Shown here: positions 50,612-59,053 of the stretch, piece by piece | Numbering within the stretch: the first letter of the stretch is position 1 | How the letters are laid out: the number at the start of each line of letters is the position of its first letter | From: CAWFXC01 sp963819735 | GTDB lineage: Bacteria > Actinomycetota > Acidimicrobiia > IMCC26256 > DASPTH01 | Direction of reading: 5' to 3' | Assembly (NCBI GenBank): GCA_963819735.1 | Contig: CAWFXC010000003.1 | Location: forward strand, 248,001-312,000 | DNA: 64,000 nt | The notes under the pieces: model-generated | The model's input: the letters and a program-made list of their open reading frames with translations, nothing else | What the model was told of the DNA's origin: nothing | Databases searched by the model: none | Made by a program: the position numbers and the translations under genes

Positions 50612-51826
50612 CTACTGGCCGAGTTGGCGAATGTCGAGGTACATCGCCGACAGTCCGAGCGTGAGGAACACCGCGAGCACGACCGCGGTCAGCGGCATCA
50701 GCTTGCGGAAGTCGACCCGCACCACCCGGTGCTTGATCCGCGACGCCACTGCCTCGTAGACCACGATCACCGCGTGGCCGCCGTCGAACGGCAACAGGGG
50801 CAGCAGGTTGAACAGCGCGAGCACGAGGCTGATGGCCCCGAGCAGGTACAGGATCCCGTAGAGGTTGCCGTTGAACACCTGGCTGCCCTCGTCGACGATG
50901 CCGATCAGGGAGCGGGGTCGCTCGATGTCGGCGGTGGAGCCCGCTTTGGGGGCGGCTGACGTGAAGTTCTTCGAGTAGGTCGAGACGCCCGACGGCGAGA
51001 AGATCTTGCCGAGCCCCTCGGCGCTGCTGCGGGCGACCGTGCCCATCTCGCCGAACGACTGCGGGATCGCCGCCAACAGCCCGACCGGCTGGTACTCGGT
51101 GGTGGGTGACACCCCGAGGAAACCCTGTCCGCCCTTGACGCGCGGGGTGGCGGTGATGTCCTGATCGGTGCCGTTGCGTTCGACGGTGAGGGTGAGCGCG
51201 GCGCCCGGGTTCTTCTCGATGCTCGCCTTCAGATCGTCCCAGCTCTTGATGGCCTGGCCGTCGATGGCGACGATCTTGTCGCCCTTGTTGAGGCCGGCGT
51301 CGTAGGCCGCGGTACCGACCACCACCGAATCGATCGTGGTGCTCGGCAGCGGCTTGCCGTTCCCGACCAGCACGATGGCGAACAAGACGAACGCGATCAG
51401 GAGGTTGACCGAGACACCGGCGAGGATCACGATCAGCCGGTTCTTCGTGGTGCCGCGCCGGAACGTGCGCGATTCGTCGGCGGGGTCGACCTCTTCGAGG
51501 TTGCTCATCCCGATGATCCGGACGTAGCCACCGGCGGGGAGCGCCTTCACCCCGTATTCGGTCTCGCCCTTCTTGAACGACCACAGCCGGGGCCCGAATC
51601 CGAGGAAGTACTCGGTGACCTTCATCCCCGCCCGCTTGGCCGCGTAGTAGTGCCCCGCTTCGTGGAGCATCACCATCAGGATGATCCCGGTGATCAGGAT
51701 CAGCGGGGTGCGGCTGCCGGGCACGAAGATGGCGAAGGCCACCAGGCCGATGAGGAAGGCGACGAGGATCCGGTTGGCGACGCGGCTGCTGACCTCGACA
51801 CCGGCATCTTCCAGCGGATCCTTCAC
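50612..51826 (-). CDS. Site-2 protease of the RseP/Rip1 family (M50)
   Basis: A 404-residue intramembrane zinc protease: HEAGH in the first core helix (LMVMLHEAGHYYAAKR), a PDZ domain (AAYDAGLNKGDKIVAIDG), and the second zinc-site motif NLLPLLPFDGGH. Membrane helices flank both sites. GTG at 51826 has an AGGAG site 6 bases upstream. The gene lies between dxr and ispG, as rip1 does in mycobacteria. It should cleave anti-sigma factors within the membrane. Confidence 0.92.
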   Translation of the reverse strand: MKDPLEDAGVEVSSRVANRILVAFLIGLVAFAIFVPGSRTPLILITGIILMVMLHEAGHYYAAKRAGMKVTEYFLGFGPRLWSFKKGETEYGVKALPAGGYVRIIGMSNLEEVDPADESRTFRRGTTKNRLIVILAGVSVNLLIAFVLFAIVLVGNGKPLPSTTIDSVVVGTAAYDAGLNKGDKIVAIDGQAIKSWDDLKASIEKNPGAALTLTVERNGTDQDITATPRVKGGQGFLGVSPTTEYQPVGLLAAIPQSFGEMGTVARSSAEGLGKIFSPSGVSTYSKNFTSAAPKAGSTADIERPRSLIGIVDEGSQVFNGNLYGILYLLGAISLVLALFNLLPLLPFDGGHAVIVVYEAVASRIKHRVVRVDFRKLMPLTAVVLAVFLTLGLSAMYLDIRQLGQ

Positions 51827-51869
51827 CGCGGGCTCCTGCTCGGGTGGATCGGCGTGCCGTGGATCGGCG

Positions 51870-52981
51870 TCATGCGGCTCTGCTCCAACGATCGATGACG
51901 TTCCGGGCGCGCTCACGCGCCACCCGGTCCGCTTCGAGAACGTCGGCGACGTCGTGAACGTTCCCGGTACCGCCATCGAGCGCGGCGGCCACGACGTCGG
52001 CGATCACCGACCACGAGATCGCACCGTCGAGGAAGGCGGCCACCGCCACCTCGTTGGCCCCGCTCATGACCGCCGGGGCCCCTCCGCCGGAGCGTCCCGC
52101 GGTGAAGGCGAGGCGCAGGCACGGGAAGGCGACGAGGTCGGGCGGCTCGAACGTGAGCTGACCCACTTCGGTCCAGTCGATCGCCCCGAACGCCTGGTCG
52201 AGGCGGTCGGGGGCGCCGAGCGCGAGCCCGACCGGCAGGCGCATGTCGGGCATGGAGAGCTGGGCGATGGTGGCGCCGTCGACGAACTCCACCATGCTGT
52301 GGACGATCGATTGCGGGTGCACCACGACGTCGATCCGGTCGAAGCCCACGCCGAACAACTCGTTGGCCTCGATCACCTCGAGGCCTTTGTTCATCAGGGT
52401 CGACGAGTCGATGGTGATCTTCGCCCCCATGGTCCACGTGGGGTGGCGCAGGGCGTCGGCCACCGTCACCTCGGCGAGCTGCTCCCGGGTGAAGCCCCGG
52501 AACGGACCGCCGCTGGCGGTGAGCACCAACCGGCGCACCTCCGACGGCCGACCGGCCCGCAGGCACTGGTAGAGCGCCGAATGCTCGCTGTCGACGGGGA
52601 CGATCTCCCCGCGCCGCGGCGGCGGACCTCGGCCACGACGGGCCCGCCGGCGATGAGGCTCTCCTTGTTGGCCAACGCGAGCCGCTTGCCGTGCTCCAGC
52701 GCGGCCAGGGTCACCGGGAGCCCGGCGAAGCCCACCACCGCGTTGAGCACGACGTCGGCGTCGGGATGGGCAGCGAGCTCGGCCAACACCCCCGGGTCAT
52801 CGGCACACAACCGGGCCGACGAGAGCGGGACGTCGAATTCCTCCGCCTGGGCGGTGAGGAGCTCGCCGTTGCGCGCCGCCGCCAACGCCACCACCTGGTA
52901 CTCGTCGCGATGGCTCCGGACGACGTCGAGGGCCTGGGTGCCGATCGAGCCGGTGGAACCGAGGATCGCGACCCGCCGCAT
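51870..52981 (-). CDS. dxr: 1-deoxy-D-xylulose 5-phosphate reductoisomerase, frameshifted
   Basis: The NADPH-dependent MEP-pathway enzyme. The first frame shows the dinucleotide motif GSTGSIGTQALDVV and LANKESLIAGG. Near 52606-52622 the frame breaks in a CCCC/GCGCC tract; the other frame restores EIVPVDSEHSALYQ, LTASGGPFRG, HPTWTMGAKITIDSSTLMNKG and SGANEVAVAAFLDG. It ends at 51870. The ATG at 52981 shares a base with the cdsA stop. Likely an indel error in a normally essential gene. Confidence 0.88.
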
Positions 52982-54468
52982 CAGGAGATGCCGAGCGCCA
53001 CGACCAGGTAGTACACCGCCGGCAGGCAGAAGAGCATGGCGTCGAAGCGGTCGAGCACGCCACCGTGGCCGGGCAGCAGCGTGCCGAAGTCTTTGAGGCC
53101 GAGGTCGCGCTTGAGCATCGACTCCACGAGATCGCCGAGCGGGGCGAAGATCGCCACGACGATGCCGAGCAGCAGCCCGTGCCCGAGCGAGTCCCACGGG
53201 TGCAACGAGAGGATCACCCCGACGATCGCGCCCATGATCACCGACGCGCCCATGCCCCCGAGGAGGCCTTCGACGGTCTTGTTCGGCGAGACGTCGGGCA
53301 TCAGCGGGCGGTGACCCATGCGGGAACCGACGAAGTAGCCGACGACGTCGTAGGACACCGCGCACAGCACCAGGCCGAGGATCATGCCGACGCCGTCGGG
53401 GAACACGAGGAGCAACCCGGCGAAACCACCGAGCAGGCCGACGTAGCCGAACCCGAAGATGGTGACGGCGGCGTTGACCATCGGCCGGGCGTGCACGACC
53501 TTGGCGAGGTACCAGAACAGGGTGAACCCGATCACCACCGCGCTCACGAGCGGGAAGGCCCGTTCGCCGTAGTTGTAGGCGATGCCCACGATCGACAACG
53601 AGCCCAGAAGACCGAGCAGCGTCGCGGGCTGGAACCCGGCACGGCGGAAGCCCTCGAACAGCTCGAACGCGGCCGCGGCCACGATCACGGTGATCAGCAC
53701 CGCGGTGCCGGCGCGGCCGATGACGAACGCGAGCAGGGCGACGGCGGCGAGGATCGCGCCGGTGATCACCCGGGTCGTGAGGTCGTCGCGCGGAGGGGTG
53801 ACGCGCTTCGCCGCGCCCTGGTCCTCGAAGGTCGGGTAGGGCGACGGCGGCGGGGGCGCGGCCGGGGTGCGGGTGCGCCCGGTGCGCGGCGTGCGGGTAC
53901 GGGTGCGCCGCGCCGGGGCACGACGGGCCGCGACCTGGGCGGCGAACTCCTCGTCTTCGTCGACATCGGGGATGTCGACCAGCGCGCCCATGGCGGTGGT
54001 GTCGTCGTGGAGTGATTCCTCGCCGATGCCGAAGTCGGCGTCGCCCCAGTCGCCGACGTCGGAGCGGAAACGAGGCTGGTTCGCGCCCGACGCCCAGATC
54101 TCTTCGTCGCCCTCCTCGACCGCGATCATCGGCACCTCGCCGGTGGGCGGCTCGGTCCAGTGCTGGAGCGGGATCGGGCCGCTCGGCTCGCCCATGCCCG
54201 AGCTGGTCGGCAGCGGCGGAGCCGGAGTGGCGGTGGGCCGGGGCAGCGGCCCCGGGAGGTCGCTCCCCGAACGCTCAGCCGGCAACGGGAAGCGGGCCGC
54301 GGGCTGGATGTCGTCGGGCGGGGCCTGGCGGCGGCGCCGACGCGGTGGTTCCTCCGGGCGCGGGCGCTCGGGGCCACCGTCTACTGCAGCCTGGGCCTCT
54401 TCGGCTCCGAGAATCCGTACGCCCTCGGGGGGTGCCGGCTCGGGCAGATCGTCATCGATATCGGACAC
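52981..54468 (-). CDS. cdsA: Phosphatidate cytidylyltransferase with a long N-terminal extension
   Basis: A 495-residue protein. The C-terminal 260 residues form the polytopic CdsA domain (eight or so helices) ending with the signature LLPGHGGVLDRFDAMLF, which makes CDP-diacylglycerol. About 235 N-terminal residues are Pro/Arg/Asp-rich, low-complexity and probably cytoplasmic, far longer than in standard CdsA. ATG at 54468. It is coupled to dxr (TGATG). Confidence 0.9.
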   Translation of the reverse strand: MSDIDDDLPEPAPPEGVRILGAEEAQAAVDGGPERPRPEEPPRRRRRQAPPDDIQPAARFPLPAERSGSDLPGPLPRPTATPAPPLPTSSGMGEPSGPIPLQHWTEPPTGEVPMIAVEEGDEEIWASGANQPRFRSDVGDWGDADFGIGEESLHDDTTAMGALVDIPDVDEDEEFAAQVAARRAPARRTRTRTPRTGRTRTPAAPPPPSPYPTFEDQGAAKRVTPPRDDLTTRVITGAILAAVALLAFVIGRAGTAVLITVIVAAAAFELFEGFRRAGFQPATLLGLLGSLSIVGIAYNYGERAFPLVSAVVIGFTLFWYLAKVVHARPMVNAAVTIFGFGYVGLLGGFAGLLLVFPDGVGMILGLVLCAVSYDVVGYFVGSRMGHRPLMPDVSPNKTVEGLLGGMGASVIMGAIVGVILSLHPWDSLGHGLLLGIVVAIFAPLGDLVESMLKRDLGLKDFGTLLPGHGGVLDRFDAMLFCLPAVYYLVVALGIS

Positions 54469-54545
54469 GCGATCCTCCGGAAACTGTCGCTGACCAAGGG
54501 TAGACCCCTGGCCGGGTCAGGTCACGGTCCTACGAGCACGCCCAA

Positions 54546-54577
54546 CTCAGATGGCGAGCAGCTCAGATGGCGAGCAG
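54546..54577. repeat. 16-bp tandem duplication at the frr stop codon
   Basis: CTCAGATGGCGAGCAG is present twice in tandem (54546-54561 and 54562-54577). The unit covers the last codons and TGA stop of frr, so a second copy of the same ending lies just downstream of the gene. This is consistent with a recent slippage event or an assembly duplication. Confidence 0.85.
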
Positions 54578-55141
54578 CTCAGCCTCTTTGTGCTTGAGCA
54601 TGTCGTCGACTTCGGCGATGACGTCGTGGGTGTACTTCTCGAGTTCCTTCTCGGCCCGATCGAGATCGTCCTTGCCGATGTCGCCGGCCTTCTCCAGGGT
54701 CTCGAGCTCGTGCCGGGTGGCCCGGCGCACGTTGCGCACGGCGACCCGGCCCTCCTCGGCCCGGTTCCGCACCATCTTCACCAGGTCCTTGCGGCGATCC
54801 TCGGTGAGCTCGGGGAACGTGAGGCGGATGATCTCGCCGTCGTTCGACGGATTCACCCCGAGGTCGCTCTGCTGGATCGCCTTCTCGATGGCCTTGATCG
54901 TGCCCTTGTCGTACGGCGAGATGGTGAGCACGCGGGGCTCCGGCACGCCGAAGCCCGCCAGCTGCTGGATCGTCATCTCGCTGCCGTACGCGTCGACCTT
55001 GAGCTTCTCGACCAGGTTCGACGACGCCCGCCCGGTCCGCACCGCGCCGAACTCCGACTGCAGGTGGGTGACGGCCTTGCGCATCTTCTCCTTGCAGTCT
55101 TCCATCGCCAGTTCGCGCATCGCATCGCCGTCGCCACTCAC
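54563..55141 (-). CDS. frr: Ribosome recycling factor
   Basis: A 192-residue factor releasing ribosomes after termination. The conserved blocks FGAVRTGRASSNLVEKLKVDAYG, ISPYDKGTIKAIEKAIQ, RLTFPELTEDRRKDLVK and AVRNVRRATRHELE are complete. The GTG at 55141 overlaps the pyrH stop (GTGA); internal ATGs at 55120 and 55105 are alternatives. The order pyrH-frr-cdsA is conserved. Confidence 0.95.
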   Translation of the reverse strand: MSGDGDAMRELAMEDCKEKMRKAVTHLQSEFGAVRTGRASSNLVEKLKVDAYGSEMTIQQLAGFGVPEPRVLTISPYDKGTIKAIEKAIQQSDLGVNPSNDGEIIRLTFPELTEDRRKDLVKMVRNRAEEGRVAVRNVRRATRHELETLEKAGDIGKDDLDRAEKELEKYTHDVIAEVDDMLKHKEAELLAI

Positions 55142-55882
55142 GCGCTGCGCTCCCCCGAGCTCACCAACGTGCCGATCCGCTCGCCCATCAGCGCCCGGTG
55201 GATGTTGCCGGGCGCGGTCACGTCGAAGACGATGATCGGCAGCTCGTTGTCCATGCAGAACGTGATCGCGGTCGAGTCCATCACCTTCAGGCCCTTGTTG
55301 AGGATCTCGAAGTGCGTGACTTCCGTGAACTTCACCGCGGTGGGATCGAGACGGGGATCGGCGCTGTAAACGCCGTCGACCCCGGAGTGGGTGCCCTTCA
55401 GGATCGCCTCGGCCCCGATCTCCGCCGCCCGCAACGCGGCGGTGGTGTCGGTCGTGAAGTACGGGTTGCCGGTGCCCGCCGCGAACACGACGATGCGCCC
55501 CTTCTCCAGATGGCGGATGGCGCGCCGCGGGATGAACGGCTCGGCCACCTGGGCCATCGAGATCGCGGTCTGCACGCGGGTCGGTTGGCCGAGCGCCTCG
55601 AGCGAGTCCTGGAGGGCCAGCGCGTTGATCACCGTGGCCAGCATGCCCATGTAGTCGGCGCGGGCGCGGTCCATGCCCGCGCGTCGCGCCCGACATTCCC
55701 CGCCAGATGTTGCCCCCGCCGACCACGATCGCGATCTCGACATTGAGCTGCTCGCGCGCCTCCGCGACCTCTTCGGCGATGCGCTGCACGACGACCGCGT
55801 CGATGCCGTAGTTGATCGTGCCGTCGGCGAATGCCTCACCCGACAACTTGAGCACGACGCGGCGGAACTGGCTCTCGGGCAT
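55138..55882 (-). CDS. pyrH: UMP kinase, frameshifted
   Basis: Amino-acid-kinase-fold enzyme phosphorylating UMP. The first frame holds VVLKLSGEAF and IAIVVGGGNIWRG. Near 55675-55692, a GCGCGACGCGCGGGC-like tract, the frame breaks; the other frame resumes at MDRARADYMGMLATVINAL and includes FAAGTGNPYFTTDTTAALRA, GVDGVYSADPR and FDVTAPGNI. It ends at 55138 in a GTGA overlap with frr. Restored length is about 247 residues. Likely an indel error. Confidence 0.88.
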
Positions 55883-55894
55883 GGTGAGCGGACG

Positions 55895-56737
55895 CTAGTC
55901 CTCGCCCACCTTCACGCGGGCGAAACGCCGGACGGTTGCTCCACCGCCGAGGCCCTCGACGAGCTTGCCGATGCTGACCTTCGGGTCCTTCACCGACGCC
56001 TGCTCGAGCAGCACGGAGTCCTTGTAGAACGCGTTGAGCCGGCCCTTGACCGCACCCTCGAGCTTGGCCTCGGGCACGCCCTCGTTGCGGCTCTTCTCCT
56101 CGATGACGGCCTTCTCGCGCTCGATCACGTCGGCCGGCACCTCGTCGCGGGTGAGGTAGGCCGGCGCCGCGAACGAGATGTGCAGCGCGATCTCGTGCGC
56201 CACCTCGCGGGCGTTGTCGTCGGTGGGGCTCACGCCGCCGAGGTCGACCAGCACCGCGATGGTGCCGCGGTCGCTCTGGATGTGGCGGTAGCCGTCGAGG
56301 AGCCCGTCGGACTCGAAGCGCACGACCCGGCCGAGCACCACGTTCTCGCCGAGCTTGCCCGCGAGTTGCGCGAGCGTCTCGCCCACCGTGGAGCCCTCGA
56401 AGGGCAGCGACGCGACATCGGCATCGCCGTGCGCGGCCACCAGCTTGGTGAGCGCCGACACGACGCCGGTGAACTCGGCGCCCTTGGCGACGAAGTCGGT
56501 GTTGCAGTTGAGCTCGACGATGGCACCGACGTTGCCGTCGACGATGACGTCGACCGCACCCTCGGTGGCCTCGCGGTCCTGGAACTTGGTGGCCTTGCTG
56601 ATGCCCTTCGCCCGCAGGATGTCGAGGGCGCGCTCGCGATCGCCCTCCGCCTCCTCCAGTGCACTCTTGCAATCCATCATTCCGGCGCCGGTCGCCTTGC
56701 GCAGCGCCGCGATGTCCTTGGCCGAGATCTCAGCCAT
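55895..56737 (-). CDS. tsf: Elongation factor Ts
   Basis: A 280-residue nucleotide-exchange factor for EF-Tu. The N-terminal UBA-like region (LRKATGAGMMDCKSALEEAEGD) and the VELNCNTDFVAK motif are diagnostic. ATG at 56737 overlaps rpsB by 8 bases. It follows rpsB, the standard operon. Confidence 0.95.
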   Translation of the reverse strand: MAEISAKDIAALRKATGAGMMDCKSALEEAEGDRERALDILRAKGISKATKFQDREATEGAVDVIVDGNVGAIVELNCNTDFVAKGAEFTGVVSALTKLVAAHGDADVASLPFEGSTVGETLAQLAGKLGENVVLGRVVRFESDGLLDGYRHIQSDRGTIAVLVDLGGVSPTDDNAREVAHEIALHISFAAPAYLTRDEVPADVIEREKAVIEEKSRNEGVPEAKLEGAVKGRLNAFYKDSVLLEQASVKDPKVSIGKLVEGLGGGATVRRFARVKVGED

Positions 56738-57689
56738 TCGTATCGCTCTCCTGTATCTCGGTCGTGGCCGGGTCGGCCGGGTCGGCTGCCACCGAATCGG
56801 CCGCCGCCTGCTCCTTGGCCGCCAACAGACGCGCTTCGCGCTCGCGCTGCTGCGCGGCGGCCGCGTCACGGGCCTTCTGCTGCTCTTCCGCCTTCTTGGC
56901 CTGCTCTTCCTGCGTGAGCACCCGCGGCGCCGGCGCCGACGGCTTCGCCTTGGCCTCGTCGGCCTTGGCGCCCGTGCGGGCGTTCTTGCGCTGGCGGAGC
57001 CACTGACCCTCGATGACCGCATCGGCGACGATCCGGCTCATCAGGTTGGCGGAGCGGATGGCGTCGTCGTTGCCCGGGATCACGAAGTCGATGACGTCGG
57101 GATCGCAGTTCGTGTCGACGACGGCGATCACGGGGATCCCGAGGCGGTTGGCCTCGGTGACCGCGATGTGCTCCTTCTTGGTGTCGATCACGAAGACGGC
57201 GTCAGGGGCGCGCTCGAGCGTGCGGATCCCGCCGAGGTTGCGCTCGAGCTTGGCCAGCTCGCGCTTCACCTTCAGGCCTTCCTTCTTGATCATCTGCTCG
57301 GTCTCGCCGGTGGCCACGAGCCGTTCGAGCTCGTGGAGCTTGGCGACACGGGCGTGGACGGTCTGGAAGTTGGTGAGCATCCCGCCGAGCCACCGGTAGT
57401 TGACGTACGGGCAGTTGGCCCGGTCGGCCTGCTTCTGGATCGGCTCCTGCGCCTGCTTCTTCGTGCCCACGAACAGGACTGTGCCGCCGTTCTCGACGGT
57501 GTGGCGCACGAACCGGTAGGCGGTGTCGATGCGCTCGAGGGTCTGTTGCAGGTCGATGATGTAGATGCCGTTGCGCTCACCGAAGATGAAACGCTTCATC
57601 TTCGGGTTCCAGCGCCGGGTCTGGTGACCGAAGTGGACTCCGGCCTCCAGCAGCTGCTTCATCGTGACGACAGCCGTTGCTTCTGCCAC
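56730..57689 (-). CDS. rpsB: 30S ribosomal protein uS2
   Basis: A 319-residue S2 with the family blocks LEAGVHFGHQTRRWNPKM, FVGTKKQAQ, YRWLGGMLTNFQT and NDDAIRSANL. About 85 C-terminal residues are an added Ala/Glu/Lys/Gln-rich, coiled-coil-like extension absent from E. coli S2. GTG at 57689 has an AAGGA site 7 bases upstream. Confidence 0.95.
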   Translation of the reverse strand: MAEATAVVTMKQLLEAGVHFGHQTRRWNPKMKRFIFGERNGIYIIDLQQTLERIDTAYRFVRHTVENGGTVLFVGTKKQAQEPIQKQADRANCPYVNYRWLGGMLTNFQTVHARVAKLHELERLVATGETEQMIKKEGLKVKRELAKLERNLGGIRTLERAPDAVFVIDTKKEHIAVTEANRLGIPVIAVVDTNCDPDVIDFVIPGNDDAIRSANLMSRIVADAVIEGQWLRQRKNARTGAKADEAKAKPSAPAPRVLTQEEQAKKAEEQQKARDAAAAQQREREARLLAAKEQAAADSVAADPADPATTEIQESDTNG

Positions 57690-57904
57690 GGATTGTCCTT
57701 TTCGCTCGCGCAGCCGCTCGGCCTCCGGCGTTTTCCTCCGCCTGAAGCGGGGGGTGGGCCGGCGCCCGGACGATCTGCTCCTCGGTTGTGCCTCTGCCCG
57801 CCGGCACCGGAGCAAGCTCCGATGACCTCGGATGTGCGGGCATGTGTGATCCCGGGCCGGAGCTCGGGTCAGGGGGAAGTGTAGCGGGCGGCCTCGCTGA
57901 TCCG
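57690..57904 (-). other. rpsB upstream region (215 bases, no gene)
   Basis: The spacer contains a short hairpin (CGGAG/CTCCG, loop CAAG, about 57811-57824) and a weak TACACT (57883-57878) that could be a -10 for rpsB-tsf, giving a leader of roughly 190 bases. No good -35 and no recognised S2 leader motif are seen. Confidence 0.25.
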
Positions 57905-59053
57905 TCAGGGCAATGGCCGCAGCTCGATGCGGAAGGGCTCGTCGAGACGGAGCGCCAACAGGAGCCGCGGCGGGCCGCCCCACGACGTGGTGGCGATCGA
58001 GATCGGGTAGCCCTCGAGCCCGCGCGCGGTGAGCTCCTTGATCACCCGGCCGGAGTTGCGGGCGAGCACGAACACGGTGCCGGAGAACGAGGTGAGGATC
58101 ACCCGTCGAGCGGTCAGCAGCACCTGGGTGTCGATGAGGGGGTGTCGGAGGGCGTGCTGCCAACGGATCCGGCCGCGGCGGACGTCGAGCACGGTGACCA
58201 CCCCGAAGTGGTCCACCACCGCGAGGTCGTTCCCGGCGGCGGCCGGTTGGATCCCCTGCTCGAACGACCCCGGCACCGTGGTCTCCCACGCCACCGCGCC
58301 GGTGGCCAGGCTGCGGGCCTGCACCCGGGCGTGGTATTTCCCGTCACCGGAGGCGAGGAACACCCGGCCGCGGTGGACGACCGGCGCGGCGGTGTAACCC
58401 ATGGTGGGTGCCTCCCACCGGAGCGCGCCGGTGGCGAGATCGAACACTCGCACCGGGCTGGAGGTGCTCCCGTGCCAGGTGGCGACGACCACGCCCGCTC
58501 GGCGGTCGACGCGGGGCGCGGTCCAGAGCCGGCCGTCGAACCGCACCGACCATCGGCGCCTGCCCGTCGTGGCGTCGAACGCGGCGAGCGTCCCCGCGTT
58601 GTCACCGGCCAGCGCGACGTCGCCCGCCAACGCGACGGACGTGACGTCGTCGTCGAACGGCTGCTGCCACCGTCGCGCGCCGGACGTCCGGTCGAGCGCG
58701 GTGACCAGCTTCGCCCCGCCGACAAGGACGGCGGAGTGGTCGAGCGCGGGGGTGGACTCGACCACCTCGTCTTCGCCGAGGTGGGACTGCCACTGCATCC
58801 GACCGTTCCGGTCGAGCGACAGGACGTCGCCCTCCTGCATCGGGACCACTGCTCCCTTCGAGTCGGCGGCCAGCCCCCAAGGGCCGCCCCGCACCGCGTG
58901 GGCCCAGATCGGGTCCGGCGCGGCGCGCGCCCGTGCCGCCGTCGCCGGTTGCGTCGACGCCGCGCCGATCGCGACGACGAGCGTGGTCGTCACGATCAGC
59001 GCCCGGGCCCATCGGGTGCGGTGACCCACTCGCGCGTGCTTCGGTGTGCTCAT
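57905..59053 (-). CDS. Exported PQQ-like beta-propeller repeat protein
   Basis: A 382-residue secreted protein. A signal peptide (ALIVTTTLVVAIGAAS then ATAARA) is followed by seven or so beta-propeller blades of the outer-membrane-PQQ/BamB-like type. Repeats such as LDRTSGARRWQQPF, FDATTGRRRWSVRF, FDLATGALRWEAP and LDVRRGRIRWQHA carry the AxxGxxxW signature. No catalytic residues for a quinoprotein dehydrogenase are evident, so a binding or scaffold role is more likely. ATG at 59053 overlaps the upstream fusion gene by 4 bp. Confidence 0.85.
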   Translation of the reverse strand: MSTPKHARVGHRTRWARALIVTTTLVVAIGAASTQPATAARARAAPDPIWAHAVRGGPWGLAADSKGAVVPMQEGDVLSLDRNGRMQWQSHLGEDEVVESTPALDHSAVLVGGAKLVTALDRTSGARRWQQPFDDDVTSVALAGDVALAGDNAGTLAAFDATTGRRRWSVRFDGRLWTAPRVDRRAGVVVATWHGSTSSPVRVFDLATGALRWEAPTMGYTAAPVVHRGRVFLASGDGKYHARVQARSLATGAVAWETTVPGSFEQGIQPAAAGNDLAVVDHFGVVTVLDVRRGRIRWQHALRHPLIDTQVLLTARRVILTSFSGTVFVLARNSGRVIKELTARGLEGYPISIATTSWGGPPRLLLALRLDEPFRIELRPLP

